Source: Streptomyces kronopolitis
GTDB lineage: Bacteria > Actinomycetota > Actinomycetes > Streptomycetales > Streptomycetaceae
DNA length: 64,000 bases
Reading direction: 5' to 3'
Assembly: GCF_014646275.1 (NCBI RefSeq)
Contig: NZ_BMND01000028.1
Coordinates: 1-64,000, forward strand
Part shown: in pieces, positions 56,975-64,000 of the stretch
How the letters are laid out: each line of letters opens with the position of its first letter
Position numbering within the stretch: the stretch's first letter is position 1
The notes under the pieces: model-generated
The model's input: the letters and a program-made list of their open reading frames with translations, nothing else
Told to the model about the DNA's origin: nothing
Databases searched by the model: none
Position numbers and translations under genes: made by a program

Positions 56975-57313
56975 ATGCATGTTCCCGAGGAGATCCGTAC
57001 CGAGGCGGCCGCGCTCATCGACCACCACGCGCTCGGGCTGTGGAAGCCGAGTGACGCCGACCGGCGGGCCGCCGTGTCGCTGTACCGCTTCCTCGAAACC
57101 GGTGTGCCGCTCACGAGCGAGCAGATCCGGGCCGCCCTTGCGCACGCGGAACCGCCGGCCGGGCTGCACGAGCGGCTGCTGACGCTGCTGGACGGGACCG
57201 CCCGCCTGCTCGACGACGCGGCGGTGGCCGACAGCCCCGCCGGCCGGGACGCCGTCGACCACGTATGCCTTCTGCTGGACGCGCTCGCGCTCTCCCGGCT
57301 CTCCGGGCAGTAA
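56975..57313 (+). CDS. Small helical protein of unknown function
   Basis: A 112-aa all-helical, acidic, soluble protein (for example TEAAALIDHHALGLWKPSDA, DAVDHVCLLLDALALSRL). I do not recognise it. The start is uncertain between GTG 56969 and ATG 56975, and no good ribosome site is visible. It lies divergent from the sensor phosphatase gene, and a hairpin follows its stop. Confidence 0.55.
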   Translation: MHVPEEIRTEAAALIDHHALGLWKPSDADRRAAVSLYRFLETGVPLTSEQIRAALAHAEPPAGLHERLLTLLDGTARLLDDAAVADSPAGRDAVDHVCLLLDALALSRLSGQ

Positions 57314-57320
57314 GCGGAAG

Positions 57321-57349
57321 GCCCGCCCGGGCAAGCGCGCCGGGCGGGC
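57321..57349. terminator. Stem-loop between convergent genes
   Basis: GCCCGCCCGG / CCGGGCGGGC, 10 bp with a 9-nt loop, between the small helical-protein gene and the permease gene. Confidence 0.65.
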
Positions 57350-57370
57350 GGGTTCCGGGGCCGTGCGGCC

Positions 57371-58825
57371 TTATGAGGACTGCGGGGCGGCCGCCGCCAT
57401 GGCGGGGGCCTGCTCGTCCTCGGGCACCGAGATCACCCAGTGCGTCTCCTGGCGGGGGCGCAGGTAGAGGGCCCAGTACCCGGCGGCGGCCAGCACGATC
57501 GCGCCGGTGATGGCGAGGCTCTTGACGCTCTGCTGGTAGAGCACCCACGCCAGCACCACGATCAGCAGCGCCGGGATCGCCGGCCACAGCGGCATCCGCC
57601 AGGCCAGCCGGTGCTTGTGCTCACCGCGGCGCGAGACCAGGGCACCCAGGGCGACGAAGACGTACATCGCGGCGACGGCCACGCCGGTGACCTCGCTGAG
57701 GGTGTCCAGGTTGACGAAGCACAGGGCCGCCCCGGGCACGCCGACCGCGAGGGTCGCGGCCCAGGGGGAGCCGAAGCGCCGGCCGACGTGCGAGAAGACG
57801 CGGTTGACCGGGGTGGGCCAGGCGGCGTCGCGCGCCGAGGAGAAGACCACCCGGGAGTTCTGGATCACCATCACGATCGCCGCGTTGATGATCGCCAGGG
57901 CGATGCAGAGGCTGACGAAGGTGCCGACGCCCGAGTTGCTCCACTCCTGCACCATGCCGGCGACGTCACCTGCGCCGAGGGTCTTCAGGTCGGGGGCGCC
58001 CAGGGTGATGGCGACGACCGGGATCAGGACGACGGCCGCGCCGATGGCGAGGGTCCACAGCACGGTGCGCGAGACGTTGCGGCGGGGGTTGTCCATCTCC
58101 TCGGCCAGGTACACGGCGGTGGAGAAGCCCTGGAGGATGAAGAGCGCGGTGGCCAGCCCGGCCACGATGAGGCCCCCGGTGACCGCGGCGCTGTGCCCGT
58201 TCCCGGCGTCGATGACCGGGTGGACCAGGACGGACGCGGGCCGCTGGGTGTGGGTGAAGCCGAGGAAGGCGACGACCGCGCTGGCCACGACCTCCAGCAC
58301 CAGGAAGATGCCGGTGATCCAGGCGTTGGCGCGCAGATCGAGCAGGCCCATGGCGGTGGCCAGCAGCATCACCGCGGCGGCGGTCCACTGCGGATCGAGA
58401 TGCACGATCGGGGCCAGATACTCGGCGGTGCCCAGCGCGATGATGGGCGGCACGACCATCACGACGATCAGCGAGAGTATGAAAACCAGCCAGCCGGCGA
58501 GGCGGCCCATGAGCGTGCCGACCATGGCGTACTCGCCACCGGAACTCGGTATCAGCGTGCCGAGTTCGGAGTAGGTGAAGGCCACCCCGACACACAGCAG
58601 CGCCGCGACGGCGATGGTCAGCGCGGTGCCCGTGCCCAGGGTGGCGAAGGAGTCCGGAACGATCACGAAGAGCGAGGACGCCGGGGTCAGACAGGACAGC
58701 GTGAGCAGGGTGCCGCCGACCACACCGATCGACCGGGTGAGTTTGGGGCTGGTCGCGGTGTCCCCCTCGGTGACCGCGCGGGTGTCCCGCTCAGGCGCTG
58801 CGGGGGCAACAGGCGTGTAGGGCAT
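57371..58825 (-). CDS. APC-superfamily amino-acid permease
   Basis: A 484-aa membrane transporter with about twelve helices. The first helix begins SIGVVGGTLLTLSCLTPASS, the unwound substrate-binding region typical of APC transporters; IPSSGGEYAMVGTLMGRLAG, the FILQGFSTAVYLAEEMDNPRR segment (split as FILQGFSTAVYLAEE and MDNPRRN) and IQNSRVVFSSARDAAWP are also characteristic. The ATG at 58825 (MPYTPVAPAAPERD) is used; an in-frame ATG at 58873 is the alternative. The substrate amino acid or amine is unknown. Confidence 0.9.
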   Translation of the reverse strand: MPYTPVAPAAPERDTRAVTEGDTATSPKLTRSIGVVGGTLLTLSCLTPASSLFVIVPDSFATLGTGTALTIAVAALLCVGVAFTYSELGTLIPSSGGEYAMVGTLMGRLAGWLVFILSLIVVMVVPPIIALGTAEYLAPIVHLDPQWTAAAVMLLATAMGLLDLRANAWITGIFLVLEVVASAVVAFLGFTHTQRPASVLVHPVIDAGNGHSAAVTGGLIVAGLATALFILQGFSTAVYLAEEMDNPRRNVSRTVLWTLAIGAAVVLIPVVAITLGAPDLKTLGAGDVAGMVQEWSNSGVGTFVSLCIALAIINAAIVMVIQNSRVVFSSARDAAWPTPVNRVFSHVGRRFGSPWAATLAVGVPGAALCFVNLDTLSEVTGVAVAAMYVFVALGALVSRRGEHKHRLAWRMPLWPAIPALLIVVLAWVLYQQSVKSLAITGAIVLAAAGYWALYLRPRQETHWVISVPEDEQAPAMAAAAPQSS

Positions 58826-59138
58826 CTCGGTATCCGTATCCCATCGGTGCTGGCGGCATGAGGGGTGCTGCATGTGGGGGGAACGCCGTAAAGCGGCGCG
58901 AACCCGGACAACCGCGTTTCCGCTTTGGTGACCGAATACAACCCCCGCCGACGACTCCCGTCAAGACCCCGTTAACGGTGTGAGACAACGAAATCCGCAG
59001 CATCGCCCGCCACTTGGAACGCTTATCCACGATCCAGGGACAGAATCCAAGCGGATATCGCGGCCGGACGGGGCAGCGGGAGAGGCTCGCGGGCACCGCC
59101 GAATCCGTAGCGGTCCCGGCGGATCCGTGCCCGCCGCG
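58826..59138. other. 313-bp gap upstream of the permease gene
   Basis: It carries the permease promoter region; bases 58900-59040 are less GC-rich than the surroundings. It also holds a hairpin at 59089-59134 that ends the next transcript. No gene is seen. Confidence 0.45.
59089..59134 (-). terminator. Stem-loop after the PAS-GAF-SpoIIE gene
   Basis: GCGGGCAC / GTGCCCGC outer arms with an inner CGCC / GGCG pair, starting 5 bp past the stop of the leftward phosphatase gene. Confidence 0.5.
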
Positions 59139-61223
59139 TCACCCCTTGTGCGTGTGCACCCGGGCGATCAGCAGCGCCACGTCGTCGTGGTCGTGCTCGT
59201 CGCGCAGGGCGGCCAGCAGGCGGTCGCAGAGCACTTCCAGGTCCTGCTCGGGCTCCGCCAGCAGCTCCAGCAGGGTGTCCAGCCGGGCGTCAATCGGCTG
59301 GTCGCGGGTCTCGATCAGCCCGTCGGTGTAGAGCACCAGCTGATCGCCGTCGCGCAGCGGGACCGTGGTCCGCTCGAAGGGGACGCCACCGACGCCGAGC
59401 GGCGCGCCGGTGGGCAGGTCCAGCAGCTCCGGCGGCCGGTCCGGCCGCAGCACGATCGGTGGCAGATGCCCGGCGACGGAGACCCGGCACTCGGTGCGGT
59501 GCGGGTCGTACACGGCGTACAGGCAGGTGGCGAAGGCCGGGTCGAGGCCGCCGGCGATGTGGTCGAGGTGGCGCAGCACCTCGTCCGGGTCGAGGTCGAG
59601 GTCGGCCAGGGCGCGGGCGGTGGTGCGCAGCTGTCCCATGGTGGCGGCGGCGTTGATGCCGCTGCCCATGACGTCGCCGACGACCAGCGCGGTCTTGTCC
59701 CCGGCCACGGGTATCGCGTCGAACCAGTCGCCGCCGACCTCGCTGGCCGCCTGGGCGGGCTGGTAGCGGTAGGCGATCTGCATGGCCGTGGGCTGCGTCG
59801 GCCGGTGGTTCATCAGATGGCGCTGGAGGGTGAGCGCGGTGCGGCGTTCGCTCTGGTAGGAACGCGCGTTGTCGATGCAGACCGCCGCCCGGGCGGCCAG
59901 TTCCACGGCGAGCACCGCGTCGTCCTCGTCGAACGGCTCCGGATTGCGCACGCGGTAGAGCGACAGCGCGCCGAGCACCTCACCGCGGGCGATCAGCGGG
60001 ACGGCCAGATAGGAGTGCAGCCCCGCCTTCTTCAGCAGGGCGGCCCCCTGCGGGTCCGCGGCGATGTGCGGCAGGTCCTCCTCGCCCACCTGGGAGACCA
60101 GCACCGGGCGCGCCTCGGTCACACAGCGGGTGATCAGCCGGTCGGCCTCGTAGGAGGCGATCTGGCCGGTGGGGTCGGCGGCGCGGGCGGCCTCGGTGGA
60201 GTAGGCCGTGGAGACCGCGAGCGCCCGGAAGCGGGCCGGGCCGCCGCGGGCGAGCGAGGTCGGGCGCCGCCCGTCCAATACGGCGTCGAGGACGTCGACG
60301 GCGGCCAGGTCCGCGAGTTCGGGGACGATGACGTCGGCCAGTTCGTGCGCGGTCTGGTCGACGTCGAGGGTGGTGCCGACGGTGGCGGAGGCGTCGGCGA
60401 TGACGGCCAGCCGCCTGCGGGCGCGGGCCGCCTCGGTGGCGGCCCGGTGCTGCTCGGTGACGTCCACGACCGAGGTGGCCAGCCCCAGCACCCGGCCGTG
60501 GGCGTCCTCCAGGCGGTAATACGACACCGACCAGGCCTTGTCGGCGTGCGGATCGGAGGCGGTACGCCCGAGGGTGAACTGGTCGAGCATCGGCGTACCG
60601 GTGTCGAGGACCTCGCGCATGCTGGCCACGATGGTGTCGGTGTCCAGGAAGGAGAGCGCCTCGCGGACCTCGTGGCCGATGTGCCGGTCGGCCGGCAGCT
60701 CGTTGATGCGCTCCAGCGCGGGGTTGACCATGACGAAGCGCAGCGAGGTATCCAGGACGGCCAGGCCGATCGGCGACTGGGCCACCAGCCGGACGGACAG
60801 CGCCAGATCGCGCTCCACCCGCCGCAGCACGGCCTGGTCGGTGGCGATGCCCAGGGCGTAGGACTCGCCGCGCTCGTCCAGCAGCCGCATGTTGCGGAAT
60901 TCGACGAGCCGGGTGCTGCCGTCCTTGAGCTGGACCGGGAACACCCCCGCCCAGCTCTCGCCGCCCGACATGACCTCGGTGAAGAGGTTCAGCACCAGAT
61001 CGAAGTGCTCCGGTCCGACCAGCAGCTGCGCGGCGGACCGGCCGAGCGCCTCCTGCGCGCTCCAGCCGAACAGCGCCTCGGCCTGCGGACTCCACAGGGT
61101 GATCCGTCCGTCCGCGTCCAGCATCACGGCGGCCACGCCGAGCACGTCCAGCAGGCCGCCTGGCTGCCCCGTTGCGGCCCCTACCCGGGCCGCACCTTCG
61201 GGGAACGCGTCGGTCGCACCCAT
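59139..61223 (-). CDS. PAS-PAS-GAF-SpoIIE phosphatase
   Basis: A 694-aa cytoplasmic sensor phosphatase. Two PAS domains (about 20-140, with TLWSPQAEALFGWSAQEALG, and 150-270), a GAF domain (290-450, LHSYLAVPLIARGEVLGALS) and a C-terminal SpoIIE phosphatase domain (SEVGGDWFDAIP, LVVGDVMGSGINAA, LVLYTDGLIETRD, HDDVALLIARV) are in order. Unlike the gene at 53816 it has no membrane segment or HATPase domain. It probably dephosphorylates an anti-anti-sigma factor in response to a small ligand. GGAAGGAG precedes the ATG at 61223. Confidence 0.92.
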   Translation of the reverse strand: MGATDAFPEGAARVGAATGQPGGLLDVLGVAAVMLDADGRITLWSPQAEALFGWSAQEALGRSAAQLLVGPEHFDLVLNLFTEVMSGGESWAGVFPVQLKDGSTRLVEFRNMRLLDERGESYALGIATDQAVLRRVERDLALSVRLVAQSPIGLAVLDTSLRFVMVNPALERINELPADRHIGHEVREALSFLDTDTIVASMREVLDTGTPMLDQFTLGRTASDPHADKAWSVSYYRLEDAHGRVLGLATSVVDVTEQHRAATEAARARRRLAVIADASATVGTTLDVDQTAHELADVIVPELADLAAVDVLDAVLDGRRPTSLARGGPARFRALAVSTAYSTEAARAADPTGQIASYEADRLITRCVTEARPVLVSQVGEEDLPHIAADPQGAALLKKAGLHSYLAVPLIARGEVLGALSLYRVRNPEPFDEDDAVLAVELAARAAVCIDNARSYQSERRTALTLQRHLMNHRPTQPTAMQIAYRYQPAQAASEVGGDWFDAIPVAGDKTALVVGDVMGSGINAAATMGQLRTTARALADLDLDPDEVLRHLDHIAGGLDPAFATCLYAVYDPHRTECRVSVAGHLPPIVLRPDRPPELLDLPTGAPLGVGGVPFERTTVPLRDGDQLVLYTDGLIETRDQPIDARLDTLLELLAEPEQDLEVLCDRLLAALRDEHDHDDVALLIARVHTHKG

Positions 61224-61646
61224 CCAGGCACTCCTTCCGCCGGTCATCACGGACCGACAGCCGTGGCGCTCTCCGTACATCGGCCGAATCTCACTGTGCT
61301 TCCGCTGTTCTCCATCATCTCTCGACACGGGACGGACCTGCAGGGAGAGCGAGATCCGCAGGCCGGCCGCGATCCGTGCGCGAGCGAGCATTATCCGACG
61401 CCGTTCGCAGGTGGGCGACCGTGTTGACGATATTCACAGCGAGGTTTCCGGCCGGGTTGTGCGGCGCGAAGGGGCGTGCGGGCCGCCGGCGCCCCGCACG
61501 GGACGGGTGTGCGCCCGTTGCGACTTGGAGTTCTTGATCTACAGGGTCTACGCTGAGAACCCTTGGTTGCCTGTAGCAACCAACTGCCGCGAGACCGCAC
61601 CGGCGCACAGGCTGCGCCCGCCGGCGTCAGGAGGAAGCCCGACATC
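61224..61646. promoter_or_regulatory. Divergent promoter region with an 8-bp-arm inverted repeat
   Basis: This 423-bp gap separates the leftward sensor phosphatase from the rightward acyl-CoA ligase. TTGGTTGC-CTGTA-GCAACCAA at 61563-61583 is a perfect inverted repeat 63 bp before the ligase start, just after a -10-like TACGCT at about 61549. A second less GC-rich patch is near 61420-61440. No gene is seen. Confidence 0.5.
61563..61583. promoter_or_regulatory. Inverted repeat, possible operator or leader hairpin of the ligase gene
   Basis: TTGGTTGC / GCAACCAA with a 5-nt spacer, perfect. Its position suits a repressor site overlapping the early transcript. Confidence 0.5.
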
Positions 61647-63197
61647 ATGCCCAGCACCGCCCCGACCTTCCGCACGTACGTGGAGGAGAACCTCGATGTC
61701 CTTAGTGCCGACCCGGCGCGCGAGGCCCTGGTCCACCAGGGCCGTCGCGTCACCGCGGGTGAGTTCCGCGCCCTCGTCCACCGCCTGGCCCGCGCCCTGC
61801 GCGCCCGCGGCGTCGACCGCGGCACCACCGTCACCCTGCTGAGCGGCAACCTCCCGGAGACACTCGCCGCCCGCTACGCCGCCAATCTGCTCGGCGCCCG
61901 GGTCAACTTCCTCTACAACAAGCTCTCCGCCGAGTCCCAGGCCGACATCGTCCGCGATGTCGAGACCCGCGCCCTGATCGTCGACCCGCGCCTGGCCGAA
62001 CGGGCCGCCGAGGTCACCGCGCTGGCGCCGGTGCCGGACGTCCTCGTGCTCGGTCCGGCCAAGACGGGCGGCGCGGACCTGCTGGAGCTGGCGGCCGGCG
62101 AGTCCGACGAGCCGTTCGCCAGCCGGGCCCGGCCCGACGACGTGTGCACCATCCGCCACACCGGCGGCACCACCGGCCACCCCAAGGGCATCTGCACGAC
62201 CTTCACACAGGCCCGCTGGTTCCACGGGGTGCTCCGGCAGGAGCCGGAGTCCGGGCGCCGGCAGCTGGTCTGCACGACCCTGGCGCACGCCGCGGGCGTG
62301 ATGGCCGACAGCACCCTGCACGCCGGCGGCACGGTCGTCCTGCTCGACGACTTCGACCCGGCGACCGCGCTCGCCGCCATCGAACGCGAGCGCATCACCG
62401 AACTGTTCCTGCTGCCGCCGCTGCTCTACCAGCTGATGGACCACCCGGACGCGCAGCACACCGACACCTCCAGCCTGCGGATGGTGACGTACGGCGGCTG
62501 CCAGGCGTCCCCGGCGCGGATAGCCGACGCGATCCGGATGTTCGGCCCGGTGCTGATGCAGGGCTACGGGCAGAACGAGGCCGGCGGCATCAGCATGCTC
62601 ACCCCGGAGGACCACGACCCCGAGCGCCCCGAGCGGCTGCGGTCCGCGGGCAAGGTGCTGCCGGAGGTCGAGGTGGCGATCCGCGACGAGGCCGGCCGCG
62701 ACCTGCCCGCCGGTGAGCACGGCGAGGTCTGCGTCCGCTCCGACATGATCATGCAGGGGTACTGGAAGCAGCCCGAGCTGACCGCCGAGGTGCTGCGGGA
62801 CGGCTGGCTGCACACCGGGGACATCGGCTTCCTCGACGAGGAGGAGTACCTGACCATCGTCGACCGGATCAAGGACATGATCGTCGTGGTCGGCGGCCAT
62901 GTGTACACCACGGAGCTGGAGGACCTGCTGAACTCGCACCCGCAGGTACTGCAGAGCGCGGTGTTCGGGGTCCGCGACGCCGACCGCATGGAGCGGGTGC
63001 ACGCCGTCGTCGTCCGGGCGCCGGGCGGCACCGTCGACGCCGCGGAGCTGGGCGCGATGGTGCGGACCGAGCGCGGCGCGATGTACGAGCCCGCACGCCT
63101 CACCTTCGTCGAGGCGCTGCCGCTGACCGACGCCGGGAAGCCGGACAAGAAGGAACTGCGCCGGCAGGCCGAGCAGGAGTCCGGCACCGCCGGATGA
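61647..63197 (+). CDS. AMP-dependent acyl-CoA synthetase/ligase
   Basis: A 516-aa ANL-superfamily enzyme. The phosphate loop is HTGGTTGHPKG, the A5-like motif is MQGYGQNEAGG, the DxxK-type hinge region is LHTGDIGFLDEEEYLTIVDR (split as LHTGDIGFLDEEEYL and TIVDRIKDMI), GGHVYTTELED follows, and the catalytic Lys lies in TDAGKPDKKELR. It activates a carboxylic acid as acyl-AMP and transfers it to CoA. It resembles medium/long-chain fatty-acyl or aryl-CoA ligases; the substrate is open. AGGAGGAA lies 11 nt before the ATG at 61647. Confidence 0.92.
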   Translation: MPSTAPTFRTYVEENLDVLSADPAREALVHQGRRVTAGEFRALVHRLARALRARGVDRGTTVTLLSGNLPETLAARYAANLLGARVNFLYNKLSAESQADIVRDVETRALIVDPRLAERAAEVTALAPVPDVLVLGPAKTGGADLLELAAGESDEPFASRARPDDVCTIRHTGGTTGHPKGICTTFTQARWFHGVLRQEPESGRRQLVCTTLAHAAGVMADSTLHAGGTVVLLDDFDPATALAAIERERITELFLLPPLLYQLMDHPDAQHTDTSSLRMVTYGGCQASPARIADAIRMFGPVLMQGYGQNEAGGISMLTPEDHDPERPERLRSAGKVLPEVEVAIRDEAGRDLPAGEHGEVCVRSDMIMQGYWKQPELTAEVLRDGWLHTGDIGFLDEEEYLTIVDRIKDMIVVVGGHVYTTELEDLLNSHPQVLQSAVFGVRDADRMERVHAVVVRAPGGTVDAAELGAMVRTERGAMYEPARLTFVEALPLTDAGKPDKKELRRQAEQESGTAG

Positions 63198-63204
63198 CCG
63201 CAGC

Positions 63205-63241
63205 GACGGGCCGCCGCAGCTGAGCGCCACGACGGCCCGTC
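63205..63241. terminator. Stem-loop between convergent genes
   Basis: GACGGGCCG / CGGCCCGTC, 9 bp, followed by a T-richer tail in the rightward direction (TGTTCTGCTT). It ends the ligase transcript and perhaps the convergent one. Confidence 0.65.
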
Positions 63242-63255
63242 TGTTCTGCTTCCGG

Positions 63256-63540
63256 TCAGAGAATGCCCAGCAGACCGAAGCCGAACGGGAAGCCGAACAG
63301 ACCGCCGAAGCCGAAGCCCCCACGGCCGAAGCCGCCGAAGTTGCCGAAGCCGCCACGGCCGAAACCACCGCGGCGACCGCCGTCGAAGCCGCGGTCGAAG
63401 CCGCGGTGGTGGCAGTTCTGGCGGTGGTGGTTGCGGCCGTGGTCGGCCTGGGGGGCGGCAGAGGCGATGCCGGCGAGCGGGACGACGGTGGCGGCGGCAA
63501 TCGCCGCAGCAGCCACGGAGCGACCTATGAACTTGCGCAT
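63256..63540 (-). CDS. Secreted Gly/Phe-rich repeat protein
   Basis: A 94-aa exported protein. The signal peptide (AAAAIAAATVVPLAGIASAA) is followed by a His/Arg/Asn patch (DHGRNHHRQNCHH) with a single cysteine, then about 45 residues built from GGF, RGGFG and GFGG units, ending in FPFGFGLLGIL. The composition recalls self-assembling, phase-separating or surface-coat proteins. I do not recognise a family. GGAG lies before the ATG. The proline/lysine-rich frame on the opposite strand is its shadow. Confidence 0.7.
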   Translation of the reverse strand: MRKFIGRSVAAAAIAAATVVPLAGIASAAPQADHGRNHHRQNCHHRGFDRGFDGGRRGGFGRGGFGNFGGFGRGGFGFGGLFGFPFGFGLLGIL

Positions 63541-63695
63541 TGCGTTTCTCCTGTTTGGCAGGAAATCGGACAGTCGATGAGTACCGCGCACCGCCCAAAA
63601 CCCCGCAGACACGACGAACAGCCACTCGAACGGCCCCCGAAATTGCTCCAGTCGCGCTAACGAATCAGGGCCGTCCGCCCCACCCGCCGCGCCGG

Positions 63696-64000
63696 TCACA
63701 GCAGGAGGACGACGAGGGCCGCGTCGTCGGTGGCGCCGCCGGGCGGCAGCAGCTCCACCAGCAGCGCGTCGGCCAGTTCCTCGGCGCCGGCGCCGCGGTG
63801 CCGGGTGAGCGCCGCCGCCAGCCGTCCCAGTCCGACGTCGATGTCCTCGTGGCGGCGCTCGATCAGCCCGTCGGTGTACAGGACCAGCACCGCCCCGTCC
63901 TCGAAGGCGACCCCCGCCTCGGGGCGGGCCACGTGCTCGGGGCGCGCGCCCAGCGGCGGGTCGGTCGCCCCGTCCAGCAGCTCCACCGTGCCGTCCGGGT
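63696..64000 (-). CDS. SpoIIE-type phosphatase, C-terminal end (partial)
   Basis: The last 100 or so residues of a leftward gene that enters from the right edge. They contain AVLVLYTDGLIERRHEDIDV and TDDAALVVLLL, the two C-terminal metal-binding motifs of the SpoIIE phosphatase domain. The N-terminal part, including any sensor domain, lies outside the window. It is the fourth phosphatase of this family here and is 155 bp upstream of the Gly/Phe-rich gene start. Confidence 0.85.
   Translation of the reverse strand, partial: PDGTVELLDGATDPPLGARPEHVARPEAGVAFEDGAVLVLYTDGLIERRHEDIDVGLGRLAAALTRHRGAGAEELADALLVELLPPGGATDDAALVVLLL

Noticed and set aside
63263..63580. Lys/Pro-rich open frame on the plus strand
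   Set aside because: It is the exact antisense of the Gly/Phe-rich secreted protein, which has a signal peptide and a ribosome site.

Overview
The window is high-GC actinobacterial DNA, almost certainly from a Streptomyces chromosome. Coding density is high, third-position GC is strong, GTG and TTG starts occur, and ribosome sites are GGAGG-like. Typical contents agree: several SpoIIE-type phosphatases, an Rpf/LysM protein, secreted proteases, an EF-hand protein and many TetR/MarR-controlled genes. I saw no tRNA, rRNA, CRISPR array, intact insertion sequence or phage gene.

Layout. 1-5 kb: the 3' end of a nonribosomal peptide synthetase gene whose last module keeps only a stub of the adenylation domain and ends in an extended-SDR domain, then a translationally coupled TetR/P450 pair and a small membrane protein. 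5-15 kb: housekeeping and accessory genes (DinB-like protein, phosphoesterase, SDR, papain-like peptidase, DCC protein, L,D-transpeptidase, EF-hand protein, FAD monooxygenase, Rpf-LysM protein, blasticidin-S-deaminase-like enzyme, methyltransferase). 15-27 kb: a DUF2332 gene remnant, a large IPT/beta-propeller repeat protein, a CBS protein, an M3 peptidase, a zinc-ribbon SDR, a MarR-MFS operon whose transporter carries a carboxypeptidase-regulatory-like tail, and a PLP desulfhydrase/deaminase.

27.4-44.0 kb is the most coherent block. Two divergent operons meet at 35540-35874, where two copies of a near-palindromic 16-bp sequence (CTRACCAATTAGTCAG) lie. Leftward run eight genes: unknown protein, NuoF-like flavoprotein, ferredoxin, NDP-forming acyl-CoA synthetase, two tandem acyl-CoA dehydrogenases, 3-hydroxyacyl-CoA dehydrogenase and TetR. 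Rightward run a Rieske oxygenase, a Pot-type ABC transporter (four genes), a flavin amine oxidase and an aldehyde dehydrogenase. I infer one TetR-controlled regulon that imports and oxidises an amine or betaine and passes the carbon skeleton through CoA chemistry. The NuoF-like protein plus ferredoxin are candidates for the missing Rieske reductase. This is the best candidate for an undescribed system here.

44-64 kb: a DMT exporter, four SpoIIE-type phosphatases (one cut by the right edge), an M4 metalloprotease, MFS and amino-acid transporters, an alpha/beta hydrolase, an acyl-CoA ligase, small secreted proteins rich in His or in Gly/Phe, and a decayed P450 fragment. Many gene ends, especially convergent ones, carry strong GC-rich hairpins, which are listed as terminators.
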